From the NCBI GenBank assembly GCA_015068085.1, contig SVLF01000015.1:1-49946 (forward strand): 49,946 nucleotides of DNA, given 5' to 3'. This stretch comes from Oscillospiraceae bacterium. Lineage in GTDB: Bacteria > Bacillota > Clostridia > Oscillospirales > JAAYXM01. The translations under genes and the position numbers were made by a program. Of this stretch, positions 1 through 10,029 are shown one piece after another. The number at the start of each line of letters is the position of its first letter. Position 1 is the first letter of the stretch. The notes under the pieces are model-generated. The model was given only the letters and a program-made list of their open reading frames with translations, was not told the origin of the DNA and ran no database searches.

Positions 1-186
1 CTTATTTGTCTTGCTCAAATCCACATTATTCTGTATTTTCAATGTACATTTCACTCTAACTATTTTTTATTTTTCCTCTTGATTTTTATATAGTTAGCTC
101 CTGCTATTGTAGTGATTTTATCTTAATTTTACTATATAACTCGAAGGCATTCAAACAAATTCGTTGTAATATTACACCATTTTCTA

Positions 187-215
187 TTGACAATTTCTTG
201 AAGTTATGAGAGAAT
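187..215 (+). promoter_or_regulatory. weak candidate promoter of the first AraC gene
   Basis: TTGACA at 187-192 matches the -35 consensus exactly. The best -10 at 17 bp is a poor GAGAAT (210-215). A start near 222 would leave a leader of only about 13 nt before the ATG at 235, so this is tentative. The rest of 1-186 is AT-rich with no gene I can support. Confidence 0.3.
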
Positions 216-234
216 ATTCTTGGGAGTGATTTTC

Positions 235-1200
235 ATGAATATACCCGCGCTTTCACCACCGGCAAACAGAATGCATCTTATGCGTGAGCCGATAACAATT
301 GCTACTGAGGTTTTAAGAACGCGTGATCCACAATCACATTACCATAATTTCACGCAAATCTTCTTTTCGGTTGCCGGAGATATGTATCATACCGTAAACA
401 ACCAAATGTATTTTCAGGCACCGGGAAGCTGCAGTTGTGTAAAACCCTATGAATCGCACAGCAACGACACAATAGATTCCGATGCCAACCCGATTTATAT
501 CTGTATTTCTTTTTTTGATGAATTTCTTACAAGCCACGGTTATAAATACTTTTCATATGCAAATAAGTATGCCTTTTTCGAAGGCATGGCTATCCCCTCT
601 TGTGTTACATTTACGGGATCTAACAGAGAAAAGGCTACCGAGCTAATGCGTGGCTTGCAGGACGAGTTTAACAAGCACAAAGATATGTCTTTTGATATTA
701 TTGCGGATATGCTTGCAGAGTTTTTATTCTTGTTCTGCTCATGCGCAACCGGAGGAGCGAAAAAAAATCCTGTCAGAAGCGGAGTCATCGAACGTGCAAA
801 TGCAATAAATAAAAGCGTGACGTATCTTGCCGAGCATTACAATGAAAAAATCAATATTGATGACCTTGCCGCAATCGCGACGATGTCGCGGAACTCATTT
901 TTCAGAAATTTTGAAATGATAACAGGAACAACCGTTTCAGATATGCTTTTGCGTTTCAGATTAAAAAACGCATTACCGCCATTGGTATATACAGAAATGT
1001 CGCTTGATGCGATTGCCAAAAATGTGGGGCTGTATGACAAATCGCGCTTTTGCCACGCTTTTTCAAAAATATACGGAATGACACCGTCAGAATACAGACA
1101 TAAGAATACAGCAAATGCAACAAAAAAGTTAAACTATCACAAACGGCGATGGCGATGGATTGAGGATCCGGATTATGATGAACAAGAAAACACGCAGTAA
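235..1200 (+). CDS. AraC family transcriptional regulator
   Basis: Predicted DNA-binding activator or repressor of 321 residues. The N-terminal two thirds look like the cupin-type effector-binding half of AraC regulators: His-rich start, then a predicted beta barrel around residues 30-110. The C-terminal ~100 residues hold the two helix-turn-helix units, first INIDDLAAIATMSRNSFFRNF, then the second ending GMTPSEYRHK, the classic AraC signature. An upstream in-frame TTG at 220 exists, but GGGAGTG (222-228) sits 6 nt before the ATG at 235, which fixes the start there. The gene converges on the Gfo/Idh gene and shares a bidirectional terminator with it. The ligand is unknown; by context it may sense a sugar or sugar acid. 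Family call is secure, target is not. Confidence 0.9.
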   Translation: MNIPALSPPANRMHLMREPITIATEVLRTRDPQSHYHNFTQIFFSVAGDMYHTVNNQMYFQAPGSCSCVKPYESHSNDTIDSDANPIYICISFFDEFLTSHGYKYFSYANKYAFFEGMAIPSCVTFTGSNREKATELMRGLQDEFNKHKDMSFDIIADMLAEFLFLFCSCATGGAKKNPVRSGVIERANAINKSVTYLAEHYNEKINIDDLAAIATMSRNSFFRNFEMITGTTVSDMLLRFRLKNALPPLVYTEMSLDAIAKNVGLYDKSRFCHAFSKIYGMTPSEYRHKNTANATKKLNYHKRRWRWIEDPDYDEQENTQ

Positions 1201-1228
1201 CGGCTGATGCCTTTTACTGCGTGTTTTC
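1186..1228. terminator. bidirectional intrinsic terminator
   Basis: Perfect 15-bp inverted repeat, GAAAACACGCAGTAA (1186-1200) and its complement (1214-1228), with a 13-nt loop. The left arm contains the stop codon of the AraC gene. The A/T ends of the stem give a U run in either direction, so it can end both the AraC transcript and the opposing oxidoreductase transcript. Confidence 0.85.
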
Positions 1229-1236
1229 TATGTAGA

Positions 1237-2271
1237 TTAATATTTTGTTTTGAAGTCAATCTGAGCGCCCTTGCGGGATGCTTCATATATTCCAAGAATG
1301 AGTTCGACTGTTGCCGCACCGGATTCGGGACCGTTTGCAACATCAACATCGTTATTGATTGCATTAACGATATCATTAAACTGCTTTGCGTGACCTCTGC
1401 AATCTATAGCATTCGGGTCGCTTGAACCAAAGTCGGTTCTGCCGGTATCAATAAGCGGCTTAGGAAGGGTTTCAATATCCCATTTTTCAATGGTATCCTC
1501 AATCATTACGATGCTTCCTTTTGTGCCGCAAAGCTCAAAACGGCGTGCATAACCGGGATACGAGGATGTTGTTCCCGCAATAGTGCCGACTGCACCGTTT
1601 TCATACTCCATAATTGCAACCGCAGTGTCCTCAACCTCAATGTTGTGGGCAAGAGTTTTGCAGATTGCGCTTATCTTAACCGGAGACCCCATAAAGAAGC
1701 GCAGGAGATCTATTCCGTGGATACCCTGATTCATAAGAGCACCGCCGCCGTCATACTTCCATGTGCCGCGCCAGTCGGAAGCATCGTAATATTCGTCTGT
1801 ACGCCAGTACTTCATATTGACGGAAACATTTGTGATTTTGCCGAGATGACCGCCGTCTATCGCTTCTTTAACAGCCTTAACCGTTTCTGCAAAACGCAGC
1901 TGACAGATGACCTCACACTTTCTGTTGTACTTACGGGAAGCCTCAACAACAGCCGCACAATCTTCGTTGGTAAGCGCAAGCGGCTTTTCACAAACAACAT
2001 GCTTTCCTGCAGTCATTGCCTGAATAGCAAGCTCGGCATGGGTTCCACTCGGTGTGCAGAGCGTTACGACATCAATTCCGGGATTTGCAAGCATCTCCTC
2101 AAGCGTGTCATACACCCGAAGGCCATATTTTTCACCGAACGCTTTAGCTTGCTCCGGAATTGCACCGTAGACAGCTACAAACTCTGCACCGTCAACGTGC
2201 TCCATAGCTGCAACGTGGTGCACAGCGATTGCACCGCAGCCGATAAGGGCAAAATTTAACTTTCTCATCAT
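1237..2271 (-). CDS. Gfo/Idh/MocA family NAD(P)-dependent oxidoreductase
   Basis: Cytoplasmic dehydrogenase of 344 residues, the usual length of the family, which oxidises or reduces sugars, inositols and their derivatives with NAD(P). The N-terminal Rossmann fold opens with LIGCGAIAVHHVAAM (GxGxxxxxH pattern). The hallmark CEKPLA motif, whose Lys is catalytic, is near residue 95. The C-terminal half is the alpha/beta substrate domain (MNQGIHGIDLLRFFMG, with the conserved His). Two adjacent ATG codons (2271 and 2268) follow GGTGAAG; the outer one is used here. It has its own promoter and sits downstream of an amidohydrolase, suggesting a small catabolic set. The substrate cannot be read from sequence. 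Confidence 0.92.
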   Translation of the reverse strand: MMRKLNFALIGCGAIAVHHVAAMEHVDGAEFVAVYGAIPEQAKAFGEKYGLRVYDTLEEMLANPGIDVVTLCTPSGTHAELAIQAMTAGKHVVCEKPLALTNEDCAAVVEASRKYNRKCEVICQLRFAETVKAVKEAIDGGHLGKITNVSVNMKYWRTDEYYDASDWRGTWKYDGGGALMNQGIHGIDLLRFFMGSPVKISAICKTLAHNIEVEDTAVAIMEYENGAVGTIAGTTSSYPGYARRFELCGTKGSIVMIEDTIEKWDIETLPKPLIDTGRTDFGSSDPNAIDCRGHAKQFNDIVNAINNDVDVANGPESGAATVELILGIYEASRKGAQIDFKTKY

Positions 2272-2297
2272 TCTTCACCATTTCCTGTTTAAAATAT

Positions 2298-2361
2298 ATG
2301 GCTCAAATTGCCATCATTCACCTGTATTTTATATTATAAGCGCATTTTAGGTAAATTTCCA
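2298..2361 (-). promoter_or_regulatory. promoter and possible operator of the oxidoreductase gene
   Basis: Reading on the minus strand, TGGAAA (2356-2361) is 17 bp from a perfect TATAAT (2333-2338). Just inside the transcript lies a small dyad, ATGGC/GCCAT (2298-2302 and 2310-2314), which could be an operator half-site pair or a leader hairpin. Nothing else is visible in the gap 2362-2451. Confidence 0.6.
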
Positions 2362-2451
2362 TGCACCATATTGATTATTATTTGGATAATCTTGCTCAAT
2401 TTTACAATTTATACAATCCGATAACGCAATTTAATATCTTTATATAACAGA

Positions 2452-2490
2452 AAAAGAGAACAGCGACATATTCTATCACTGCTCTCTTTT
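2452..2490 (-). terminator. intrinsic terminator of the amidohydrolase gene
   Basis: In minus-strand RNA the arms AAAAGAGAGCAGUG and CGCUGUUCUCUUUU pair over 14 bp with two G-U wobbles, followed by a U-rich tail. It lies 19 nt past the stop codon. Confidence 0.8.
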
Positions 2491-2508
2491 GATCATCTTT
2501 ACTTTGTC

Positions 2509-3396
2509 CTAAATACCAAGAAGCTTTTCTGCGTTTTTATACATAATCTTCTCGTAGTTATCTTGGCTTAAGCCACCATCGTTTACGAGACCTTCAAGGA
2601 ATGCGAGAAAATCATATTGGAAGGTCTGGATATTTGCGCAAACATCTGCACCGTAGTATACTCTGTCGGCAAACTCATTCAGGAACTTCACTGCATACTC
2701 CGGATCGCGCATCATTGCATTTGATCCGCTTCCCGCAGAAATATCGCAATAGAGATTTCCGTATTCACGCATAAGATACGGAAGCCTTCCCTCTTTTACT
2801 TTACCCTTATTGCATCTACCGCGGATTTCAACTGTGTTATCTGCTGAAATTTCGCTCCAGAACGCCTGTGAATGACCGATAATTTTTAAGTCAGGATATT
2901 TTTTCAGCATCTTTTCTATTCTCGGAAGCCCCAGCTCATCTACAATTCCGTATGTACCGCCAAACTGCGGTGCAATGTGAATAAGAACCGGCATATCAAG
3001 CTCAACGCATGAGCGGAAGAGATTCTGCATCATCGGATCATCCGCATAAAGCGAGGCGGTAAGCTCTCCAAGCCCTTTTGCTCCCTTTTCCTTATACTGA
3101 CCGATAAGGTGCGTAAGGTCAGCTTTATCGGTATAGTTGCCCTGACGCGGGTCTACATTACAAAACCACGAGAACCTGTCGGGATATTTGCTCACGACAT
3201 ACTGAGTTTCTTCATTGCTCATACATGACCAACGAGCCTCCGGTGAAATAAGTGGAAGAAGAACTCCGTGGCTGACACCTGATTTATCGTGAATCGCAAT
3301 CTGTTCCTCTGCGGAAAGGAAATTCTGCCCGTTCGGGCGCGTTGTTGAAAACTCAGGAAATGCAACAACGTGGCAATGAATGTCTATCTTTTTCAT
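2509..3396 (-). CDS. amidohydrolase family protein (TIM-barrel metal hydrolase)
   Basis: A 295-residue predicted metal-dependent hydrolase or decarboxylase of the amidohydrolase-2 type. The N-terminus shows the metal-binding HxH of strand 1 (KIDIHCHVV, residues 3-11). A middle His lies in IGHSQAFWSE, and the strand-8 Asp is in YYGADVC. Members act on lactones, aromatic acids and other small molecules; which applies here is open. It starts 27 bp after the terminator region of the AraC gene upstream and ends at its own terminator, so it may be monocistronic. The neighbouring oxidoreductase and AraC regulator suggest a linked catabolic step (inference). Confidence 0.82.
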   Translation of the reverse strand: MKKIDIHCHVVAFPEFSTTRPNGQNFLSAEEQIAIHDKSGVSHGVLLPLISPEARWSCMSNEETQYVVSKYPDRFSWFCNVDPRQGNYTDKADLTHLIGQYKEKGAKGLGELTASLYADDPMMQNLFRSCVELDMPVLIHIAPQFGGTYGIVDELGLPRIEKMLKKYPDLKIIGHSQAFWSEISADNTVEIRGRCNKGKVKEGRLPYLMREYGNLYCDISAGSGSNAMMRDPEYAVKFLNEFADRVYYGADVCANIQTFQYDFLAFLEGLVNDGGLSQDNYEKIMYKNAEKLLGI

Positions 3397-3446
3397 TTTA
3401 ACATCTTCTTTCTCTTTTTTATTGCCCGATTGTTAATATAGCACAC

Positions 3447-3490
3447 AAAAAAGCAAAAATCAATGACAAATCATCAATTTTTGCTTTTTT
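3447..3490 (-). terminator. intrinsic terminator of the second AraC gene
   Basis: Inverted repeat between AAAAAAGCAAAAAT (3447-3460) and ATTTTTGCTTTTTT (3477-3490). It begins at the stop codon of the AraC gene and separates it from the amidohydrolase downstream. Confidence 0.75.
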
Positions 3491-4362
3491 TATTTGTTAT
3501 TTTTTGAACGAACTGATTTAGGGGATTGCTGACGCGATTTCTTATAACATCTGCTGAAATAACTCTCATCCTCAAATCCTGCAAGATGCGCAATTTCAGA
3601 TACGCTCATATCAGAATTACGAAGCATAACATCAGCGATGCTTAGTTTATATTCCGTAAGGTAGGAAATTGCGGTCATCCCCGTCGCACGCTTAAATATC
3701 CGGCAAAAGTGATATTTGCTCATTTTGCAAAGCGCTGCAAGCTCATCAACCGTTATTTCCCGCTCATAGCAAGTTCGGATATGTACTATCGCAGGCTCTA
3801 TGGATTCATAAAAACGTGCGTTGTCGTTTATGATATCTTCAGAAACGACCTCGCGTACTTCTGAACGCATAAGGAGCGCAAAAAGCTCAAGAACAAGACC
3901 ACGTACCGCAAGCTCATATGAATTATCTTTTTTTTCAAGCTCATCAATAATGTTCAGTACAACCTGCTTAACTCTTGCGTTGTCGCGGATAAGGTTATTG
4001 AATCTCATTCTTCTTCCTAACAGCAGGTGCTTCATATCAAAATTATCAAGATTTTTGCTTGCGAACATATCCATACCAATCATTAAAAGATGGTATCTTC
4101 CTGAATTCTCACCGACTTTGAGCGTTGAGTGAAATTCATACGGATTGATCAATACAACGTCACCGGGTCTGGTAACGACAGGTTCGGTATCCACAAGCAC
4201 AGTGGAGCTGCCTTCATAGAAATATTTAATCTCAATTTCCTCATGCCACGAACGCGAAATCGCAACCAAATCGTCCGGATTGAAACGCTTACTCACGCTG
4301 TGTAATATAGGAAAATCTCTCTGTTGAAAAACAAGTTTCTCGTGTACTTTCCTCTCTTCCAC
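3490..4362 (-). CDS. AraC family transcriptional regulator
   Basis: A 290-residue regulator with an N-terminal cupin (SWHEEIEIKYFYEGSSTVLV, RPGDVVLINPYEFHST, residues ~38-78) and a C-terminal double helix-turn-helix (ITVDELAALCKMSKYHFCRIF and the second helix pair ending near residue 285). The start is a GTG at 4362: an in-frame TGA lies three codons upstream and GGGAG precedes it by about 11 nt, so a longer form is impossible. It follows lysA by 29 bp, so it may be co-transcribed from that operon, and is closed by its own terminator. The likely targets are the neighbouring amidohydrolase and oxidoreductase, but no operator is recognisable. Confidence 0.9.
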   Translation of the reverse strand: MEERKVHEKLVFQQRDFPILHSVSKRFNPDDLVAISRSWHEEIEIKYFYEGSSTVLVDTEPVVTRPGDVVLINPYEFHSTLKVGENSGRYHLLMIGMDMFASKNLDNFDMKHLLLGRRMRFNNLIRDNARVKQVVLNIIDELEKKDNSYELAVRGLVLELFALLMRSEVREVVSEDIINDNARFYESIEPAIVHIRTCYEREITVDELAALCKMSKYHFCRIFKRATGMTAISYLTEYKLSIADVMLRNSDMSVSEIAHLAGFEDESYFSRCYKKSRQQSPKSVRSKNNK

Positions 4363-4391
4363 AGAAAATCACACTCCCGCAAAATCAGAAA

Positions 4392-5693
4392 TTATATCAA
4401 ATCATTCGAAATAATATCTTCATATGTTTCTCTTTTTACAACAAGCTTATCCACACCGTTCTTCACCATAACCACCGGCGGACGAGGAACTCTGTTATAA
4501 TTAGATGCCATCGAGTAGTTATACGCGCCGGTAGAAAGCACAGCAAGTAAATCACCGGCTTTGACCGCGGGAAGGTGGATGTTTTCACCCAGAAGATCAC
4601 CACTCTCGCAATTGCGACCTGCAACGGTCACAATCTCTGTCGGAGTTTCTTCCGCTCTTTCAGGCAAAACCATAGTATATTTCGAGCCGTAAAGCGCATA
4701 TCTCGGATTGTCCGTCATTCCTCCGTCAACGGAAACGTACGTCCGGATATCTTTAATCTCTTTAACTGAACCTACGGTATACACGGTAATCCCTGCCTCG
4801 GCTACGACAGAACGCCCCGGCTCGATTGAGATAAAAGGAAGCGAAAGATCATACTTTTCCGCCTGAGCGCGAACGACATCCGTAAAGCTTTTTACCGCAT
4901 CATACACAGAACGAGGATCATCCTCTTCAGTATAACGTATACCAAAACCGCCGCCGAGATTAAGCTCAGAAACCTCAAAATCAAGCTCAGCCTTGACCTT
5001 TGCTATAAATTCCATCATCAGCTCTGCTGCATGAGCAAACGGTTCAGGATCAAATATCTGAGAGCCTATGTGACAATGCACACCGCAAAGCTTTATATTT
5101 TTATAACTGAGAGCGCTTTTTACAAAATCAAAAGCTTCTCCGTTTTCAAGCGCCACACCGAACTTTGAATCAATCTGCCCTGTTTTTACAAAATCGTGCG
5201 TATGAGCGTCAACGCCCGGCTTGATGCGGAACGAAATATTCGCTACCTTACCAAGCTCCGCTGCAATTTCGTTTATCAATTCAAGTTCCTCAGCGTTATC
5301 GACAATAATCTCGCGAATCTCTGCTTCAAGCGCAAAGCGAAGCTCTTCCGCTGTTTTGTTATTTCCGTGAAAAACAATCTTATTCGACGGAAATCCGGCT
5401 TTTAAAGCAGTATACAGTTCCCCGCCGGACACCACATCGGCGCCAAATCCCTCTTCATCAAGGATTTTGTACATATATTTTGTGCAAAACGCCTTACTCG
5501 CATACTGCACAAGGAACTTTTCACCCCAACACTTTGTGAGTGCGCTCATATATTCCTTACATGTACGGCGTATTTTATCTTCATCCATTATGTACAGCGG
5601 AGTGCCGTACTTTTTTGCCAAAGTCACAACATCTGCTCCGCCAATGGTAAGATGTCCGCACGAATTTACAGAAAGTGAATCTGATACTAACAT
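4392..5693 (-). CDS. lysA: diaminopimelate decarboxylase
   Basis: Catalyses meso-diaminopimelate to L-lysine plus CO2, the last step of lysine synthesis; cytoplasmic, PLP-dependent, fold-type III. The 433 residues match the family. The PLP-binding Lys67 is in VQYASKAF. The phosphate-binding glycines are in LNLGGGFGI, followed by SIEPGRSVV. The C-terminal barrel holds GRNCESGDLL, with the catalytic Cys at the dimer interface, and GAYNYSMASNYN. AAGGAG lies 8-9 nt before the ATG. The gene is 13 bp behind ysxC, so it seems carried as the tail of the protein quality control operon. There is no room for a lysine riboswitch directly ahead of it. Confidence 0.96.
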   Translation of the reverse strand: MLVSDSLSVNSCGHLTIGGADVVTLAKKYGTPLYIMDEDKIRRTCKEYMSALTKCWGEKFLVQYASKAFCTKYMYKILDEEGFGADVVSGGELYTALKAGFPSNKIVFHGNNKTAEELRFALEAEIREIIVDNAEELELINEIAAELGKVANISFRIKPGVDAHTHDFVKTGQIDSKFGVALENGEAFDFVKSALSYKNIKLCGVHCHIGSQIFDPEPFAHAAELMMEFIAKVKAELDFEVSELNLGGGFGIRYTEEDDPRSVYDAVKSFTDVVRAQAEKYDLSLPFISIEPGRSVVAEAGITVYTVGSVKEIKDIRTYVSVDGGMTDNPRYALYGSKYTMVLPERAEETPTEIVTVAGRNCESGDLLGENIHLPAVKAGDLLAVLSTGAYNYSMASNYNRVPRPPVVMVKNGVDKLVVKRETYEDIISNDLI

Positions 5694-5706
5694 TTCGGCA
5701 TCTCCT

Positions 5707-6306
5707 TTATTCTATAGAGTTAAAGATTATACGGACAAGCTCATCTCTGCCCGTTCCCTTCTCAGCTGAAAAAGGAATAATAATTCCTTTGGGAACTTTA
5801 AACGTGTCGGCAATCAGGTCTATAGCAGGTTCTATCTGACTCTTTTTGAGCTTGTCCGACTTGTTGGCAACAATATAAAACGGCATACCTGACCCGATAA
5901 ACCATTGTGCCATTACCATATCATCAGCAGTCGGCTTATGACGAATGTCGACAATGAATATGCCGAGACTGAATTCGTCTTCTCTGTTTAAATACGTCTC
6001 AATCAATCTTGCCCAACGCTCTTTTTCGCTTTTTGATACTTTTGCATAGCCATATCCCGGAAGATCCACGAAATACGCTTTTTCATCAATTAAAAAATAA
6101 TTTATATGAACAGTCTTTCCGGGAGACGCACCAACTCTTGCGAAGTTTTTGCGGTTCAGTATTCTGTTAATAACGGATGACTTCCCTACATTGGACTTCC
6201 CTGCAAAAATAATCTGAGGAAGCTCTGTCTCGATAAAGCCATCAGGCGTAGCTGCAGATTTAACAAATTCCGCCATATGCAAATTCAAAATCGGTTTCAT
6301 ATCCAA
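5707..6306 (-). CDS. ysxC: ribosome biogenesis GTPase YsxC/EngB (YihA family)
   Basis: Small essential GTPase needed for assembly of the 50S ribosomal subunit. All G motifs are visible: G1 GKSNVGKSS (near residue 37), the PGKT switch-I segment, G3 DLPGYG, G4 NKSDK and G5 SAEKG. The 199-residue length fits. The reported start is TTG at 6306, 9 nt after AGGAG. An ATG two codons later (6300) aligns better with homolog N-termini, but its spacing to the Shine-Dalgarno is about 15 nt, so the exact start is unsure. The next gene upstream, lon, ends 12 bp away, the same arrangement as in Bacillus. Confidence 0.95.
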   Translation of the reverse strand: MDMKPILNLHMAEFVKSAATPDGFIETELPQIIFAGKSNVGKSSVINRILNRKNFARVGASPGKTVHINYFLIDEKAYFVDLPGYGYAKVSKSEKERWARLIETYLNREDEFSLGIFIVDIRHKPTADDMVMAQWFIGSGMPFYIVANKSDKLKKSQIEPAIDLIADTFKVPKGIIIPFSAEKGTGRDELVRIIFNSIE

Positions 6307-6318
6307 CCCATTATTCTC

Positions 6319-8745
6319 CTACTGGCGAAGAGAATGAATTTTTCCCTGCGGAGCCGTATCTTCGACAACAGCCGTATATGCAGGTTTTATCTCTTCTTTC
6401 TTTATTCTTTTCATTTTAGACAAATCAATTGCGCACCCGATAACATCATCCGCATGAGCAACGGAACAGAAAGAAAGCGACTCGCGTACTGTTTTATCTA
6501 TTTCTTCGAGATCCTTCAAATTATCTTCCGGAATAATGACCGTCTTTATACCGTGCCGGTATGCCGCCATCGTCTTTTCTTTAAGACCTCCGATAGGAAG
6601 CACGCGCCCGCGGATGGAAATCTCACCCGTCATTGCTATATCGTTTCTTGCCGGAACTCCCGTAAGTGCCGATACGAGTGCTGTAGCGATTGTTATACCG
6701 GCAGACGGACCGTCTTTGGGAATTGCTCCCTCAGGAAAATGAATATGGATATCACGTGTTTTATAAAAATCATGCGCAATTCCAAACTCCGAAGCCCTGC
6801 TTCTGACGTAAGTCATCGCCGCTTTTGCAGACTCATTCATAACCGTTCCGAGATTTCCCGTTACTTCAAGCTTTCCGGTCCCTTCTGTAACGTTAACCTC
6901 AACCTCTAATATTTCACCACCGACAGCGGTCCAGGCAAGACCGTTGACAACCCCCGGTTCCTTGCCGTCGAAAACCTTATCCTCTTTATATTTCTCAACT
7001 CCGAGGAAATCGGATATATTGTTGGCTGTGATATTTATTTTTGTAACATCTTCAGAAACAACACGTTTTGCCACCTTACGCATAAGCGTTGCAATTTCGC
7101 GCTCAAGCGTTCGGACACCCGCTTCACGGGTATAATCTGATATAAGCTTGTATATGGCATCATCGCTTATTTTAAGCATTGAGGCAGATATTCCGTTTTT
7201 CTGCATCTGCTTCTTTATGAGGTGATTTTTTGCAATATGAAACTTATCCTCAATTGTATAACTTGTAAGCTCAATAATTTCCATACGGTCAAGGAGCGGA
7301 AGCGGGATTGTTGACGTTGTATTGGCGGTGGTGACAAATAAAACATCTGACAAATCAAACGGAATCTCAAGGTAATGATCGCGGAAAGCAGAATTCTGTT
7401 CTGAGTCGAGCACCTCAAGCATCGCCGCAGATGGGTCTCCGCGAAAATCGTTTGACATTTTATCAATCTCATCAAGAAGAATGAGCGCATTTTTAGATCC
7501 TGCGCTTTTTACCGCGTTCATTATTCTTCCCGGCATCGCACCGATGTAAGTTTTTCTGTGTCCACGGATATCCGCTTCATCACGTACACCGCCAAGAGAA
7601 AGGCGTGCGAACTTTCTTCCCATCGCTGCAGCTATGCTTTTTCCGACTGAGGTCTTACCGACTCCCGGAGGGCCGACAAGACATATTATTTGTCCTCCGC
7701 TTTCTGCTTTGAGCTGCTTTACGGCTAAAAACTCAAGAACTCTTTCCTTAACCTTTTCCATACCATAATGGTCACGATCCAACACTTTTTTTGCATTTAC
7801 AAGGTTAAGCTTATCTTTCGTCGTTTTATCCCACGGAAGCTCAAGAACATGATCAAGATACGTTCTTATTACACCGCTTTCCGGAGAAGTGTAGTGCATT
7901 TTACGCAATCTTCCGGCTTCTTTCAAAAGCTTTTCTCTTATTTCATCGGAAAACGGCAGAGCCTCTATTTTTCTGACATATTCTTCGCACTCATTTTCTT
8001 CTGTTACGTCCTCACCGAGTTCCTCATTTATTGCTTTGAGCTGTTCACGAAGAATAAAGTCTCTTTGGTTTTTATCAACCTGCTCCTGAACTTTTCCCGC
8101 AATATCAAACTCCATCTTAAAGATTTCTCGTTCTCTTGCAAGAAGCTTATTCACAAGCGAAAGTCTCTTGTACGGATGAAGCTCTTCAAGTACTTCCTGT
8201 TTGTTGGTAAATCGTGCCGGAATGCTTTGTGCTATACGGTCAGCCAGATCTCCGATATTTTCAGTAGAAAACACATCAATCATAATATCGGGAGCTATTT
8301 TGGGTGCAAACTCCATAAACTCAGAAAAGAGCTCCTGCGCTGTACGAACAAGCGCCTCACGACGCACTGCATTCTCACGTATTGCCGGAATCTGAAGTTC
8401 TTCAACCTCTGCCTCTATAAACGGCTCAACATGTGTGACATTCACAATTTTTGCCCTGTACATTCCTTCGACGAGCACACGGACATTATTTGCCGGAAAA
8501 CGCAGAACCTGCTTCACCTTTGCAACAGTTCCTATCTCATAGATATCCTCCGGCATAGGGTTGTCCGTTCTTATTTCTTTTTGTGCAACGAGAAATATAT
8601 TCTGATTTTTTGCCATTGCATCATCAAGCGACTTCATCGACTTATCTCTGCCAACATCAAAATTAATCATCATATGCGGAAATACTGTAAGTCCACGAAG
8701 CGGAAGAACCGGCATTACACTTCTCGCCGTTGTATTTTCAGGCAT
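6319..8745 (-). CDS. lon: ATP-dependent protease Lon (LonA type)
   Basis: Soluble hexameric AAA+ protease that degrades damaged and regulatory proteins. At 808 residues it has the three usual parts: N-terminal substrate domain with a long helical stretch, AAA+ module (Walker [10 protein letters not shown] near residue 355, Walker B with DEIDKM), and C-terminal serine-lysine protease. The dyad is Ser681 in [10 protein letters not shown] and Lys724 in [10 protein letters not shown], 43 residues apart as in Escherichia coli Lon. There is no transmembrane insertion, so it is LonA and not LonB. The ribosome binding site AAAGGAG precedes the ATG. It lies 12 bp after clpX in one operon with clpX, clpP and tig. 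Confidence 0.98.
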   Translation of the reverse strand: MPENTTARSVMPVLPLRGLTVFPHMMINFDVGRDKSMKSLDDAMAKNQNIFLVAQKEIRTDNPMPEDIYEIGTVAKVKQVLRFPANNVRVLVEGMYRAKIVNVTHVEPFIEAEVEELQIPAIRENAVRREALVRTAQELFSEFMEFAPKIAPDIMIDVFSTENIGDLADRIAQSIPARFTNKQEVLEELHPYKRLSLVNKLLAREREIFKMEFDIAGKVQEQVDKNQRDFILREQLKAINEELGEDVTEENECEEYVRKIEALPFSDEIREKLLKEAGRLRKMHYTSPESGVIRTYLDHVLELPWDKTTKDKLNLVNAKKVLDRDHYGMEKVKERVLEFLAVKQLKAESGGQIICLVGPPGVGKTSVGKSIAAAMGRKFARLSLGGVRDEADIRGHRKTYIGAMPGRIMNAVKSAGSKNALILLDEIDKMSNDFRGDPSAAMLEVLDSEQNSAFRDHYLEIPFDLSDVLFVTTANTTSTIPLPLLDRMEIIELTSYTIEDKFHIAKNHLIKKQMQKNGISASMLKISDDAIYKLISDYTREAGVRTLEREIATLMRKVAKRVVSEDVTKINITANNISDFLGVEKYKEDKVFDGKEPGVVNGLAWTAVGGEILEVEVNVTEGTGKLEVTGNLGTVMNESAKAAMTYVRSRASEFGIAHDFYKTRDIHIHFPEGAIPKDGPSAGITIATALVSALTGVPARNDIAMTGEISIRGRVLPIGGLKEKTMAAYRHGIKTVIIPEDNLKDLEEIDKTVRESLSFCSVAHADDVIGCAIDLSKMKRIKKEEIKPAYTAVVEDTAPQGKIHSLRQ

Positions 8746-8757
8746 ATCTTTTCTCCT

Positions 8758-10008
8758 TTACTGCGCTTTTTTCTTCACTTTTCTTGTAATCTGAGGCTCC
8801 GTTTTTTCACGTACGCACTGTTCGGTTACAACAACTTTTATAATATTCTCATCAGACGGAACGTCATACATTATCTTCTGCATTACGCCTTCAAGAACAG
8901 CACGAAGACCACGTGCGCCAATCTCGCGCTCTATTGCAAGCTCGGCAATCGCCTCAAGTGCTTTGTCCTCGAACGAAAGCTCAACTCCGTCCATAGCAAG
9001 TAAGCGAATATACTGTTTTGTAAGCGCGTTTTTCGGCTTTGTAAGTATACTTATCATTGCATCCTTGTCAAGAGGTGCAAGCGGAGCAATAACCGGAAGG
9101 CGACCAACAAGCTCAGGAATGATGCCGAACTTCAACAAATCATGAGGCTGGACATCCGTCAGAAGTGCTGCTTTATCCTCTTTTTCCTTGGAAGCAACAG
9201 GAGCACCAAAACCGATCCCCCTTTGGGTTTTGCGTTTTGAAATAACCTTTTCTATGCCATCAAACGCACCGCCGCAGATGAAAAGAATGTTGCTTGTATC
9301 TATCTGAATAAACTCCTGATGCGGGTGCTTTCTGCCACCCTGAGGAGGTACATTCGCAATGGTTCCTTCCAGTATTTTCAAAATTGCCTGCTGCACACCT
9401 TCACCGGATACATCGCGTGTGATTGACATATTTTCGCTCTTGCGGGCAATTTTGTCAATCTCATCTATAAATATTATTCCGTGCTGTGCTGCTTCAATAT
9501 CGTAATCTGCAGCCTGTATAAGACGAAGCAGGATATTTTCGACATCTTCTCCGACATAGCCTGCCTCTGTGAGTGTTGTCGCATCTGCAATAGCGAACGG
9601 AACATTGAGCATCTTTGCAAGCGTCTGCGCAAAAAGAGTTTTACCCGAACCTGTCGGACCAATCATCAGAATATTACTTTTCTGAAGTTCAACATCATTC
9701 GGTTCATCATTCATAATTCTTTTATAGTGATTATACACAGCAACACTGAGAGCAAGCTTTGCTCCCTCCTGACCAACAATATAGTCATTAAGGCGTTCGT
9801 GAATCTCCCGCGGTTTCAACACAGTGAGTTTTTTTGCACTTGCACCGATATTTTCAAGCCCTGCAAGCTTCATTGAATCAAGATATTCTTTGCAGGCATC
9901 TACGCAATTTTCACATATATATCCGTTGAGCCCTGCCAGCACTTGAGTACCAGGGGCAATCTCCTCGCCACAGAACGAGCAGATGATACTTTTATTCTTA
10001 TCTGCCAT
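8758..10008 (-). CDS. clpX: ATP-dependent Clp protease ATP-binding subunit ClpX
   Basis: Unfoldase that recognises tagged substrates and feeds them to ClpP. The N-terminal zinc-binding domain has four cysteines (CSFC and CENC, residues ~10-40). The AAA+ module follows: Walker A GPTGSGKT, Walker [11 protein letters not shown], and the pore loop GYVGED. The IGF-type loop for docking on ClpP is present (RGIGFGAPV). A TTG at 10026 extends the frame, but homologs begin MADKN and the TTTGGAG at the TTG is the ribosome binding site for the ATG at 10008 (about 12 nt spacing), giving 416 residues. It is 21 bp downstream of clpP. Confidence 0.98.
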   Translation of the reverse strand: MADKNKSIICSFCGEEIAPGTQVLAGLNGYICENCVDACKEYLDSMKLAGLENIGASAKKLTVLKPREIHERLNDYIVGQEGAKLALSVAVYNHYKRIMNDEPNDVELQKSNILMIGPTGSGKTLFAQTLAKMLNVPFAIADATTLTEAGYVGEDVENILLRLIQAADYDIEAAQHGIIFIDEIDKIARKSENMSITRDVSGEGVQQAILKILEGTIANVPPQGGRKHPHQEFIQIDTSNILFICGGAFDGIEKVISKRKTQRGIGFGAPVASKEKEDKAALLTDVQPHDLLKFGIIPELVGRLPVIAPLAPLDKDAMISILTKPKNALTKQYIRLLAMDGVELSFEDKALEAIAELAIEREIGARGLRAVLEGVMQKIMYDVPSDENIIKVVVTEQCVREKTEPQITRKVKKKAQ

Positions 10009-10029
10009 AAACTTATATCGCTCCAAATT

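Noticed and set aside
5694..5706. Lysine riboswitch or T-box ahead of lysA or thrC
   Set aside because: The gaps ahead of lysA (13 bp) and thrC (17 bp) are too short to hold one.
7768..9003. Long plus-strand frame of 411 codons
   Set aside because: It lies antisense to lon and clpX, has a Lys/Cys/Phe-heavy non-protein composition and no ribosome binding site.
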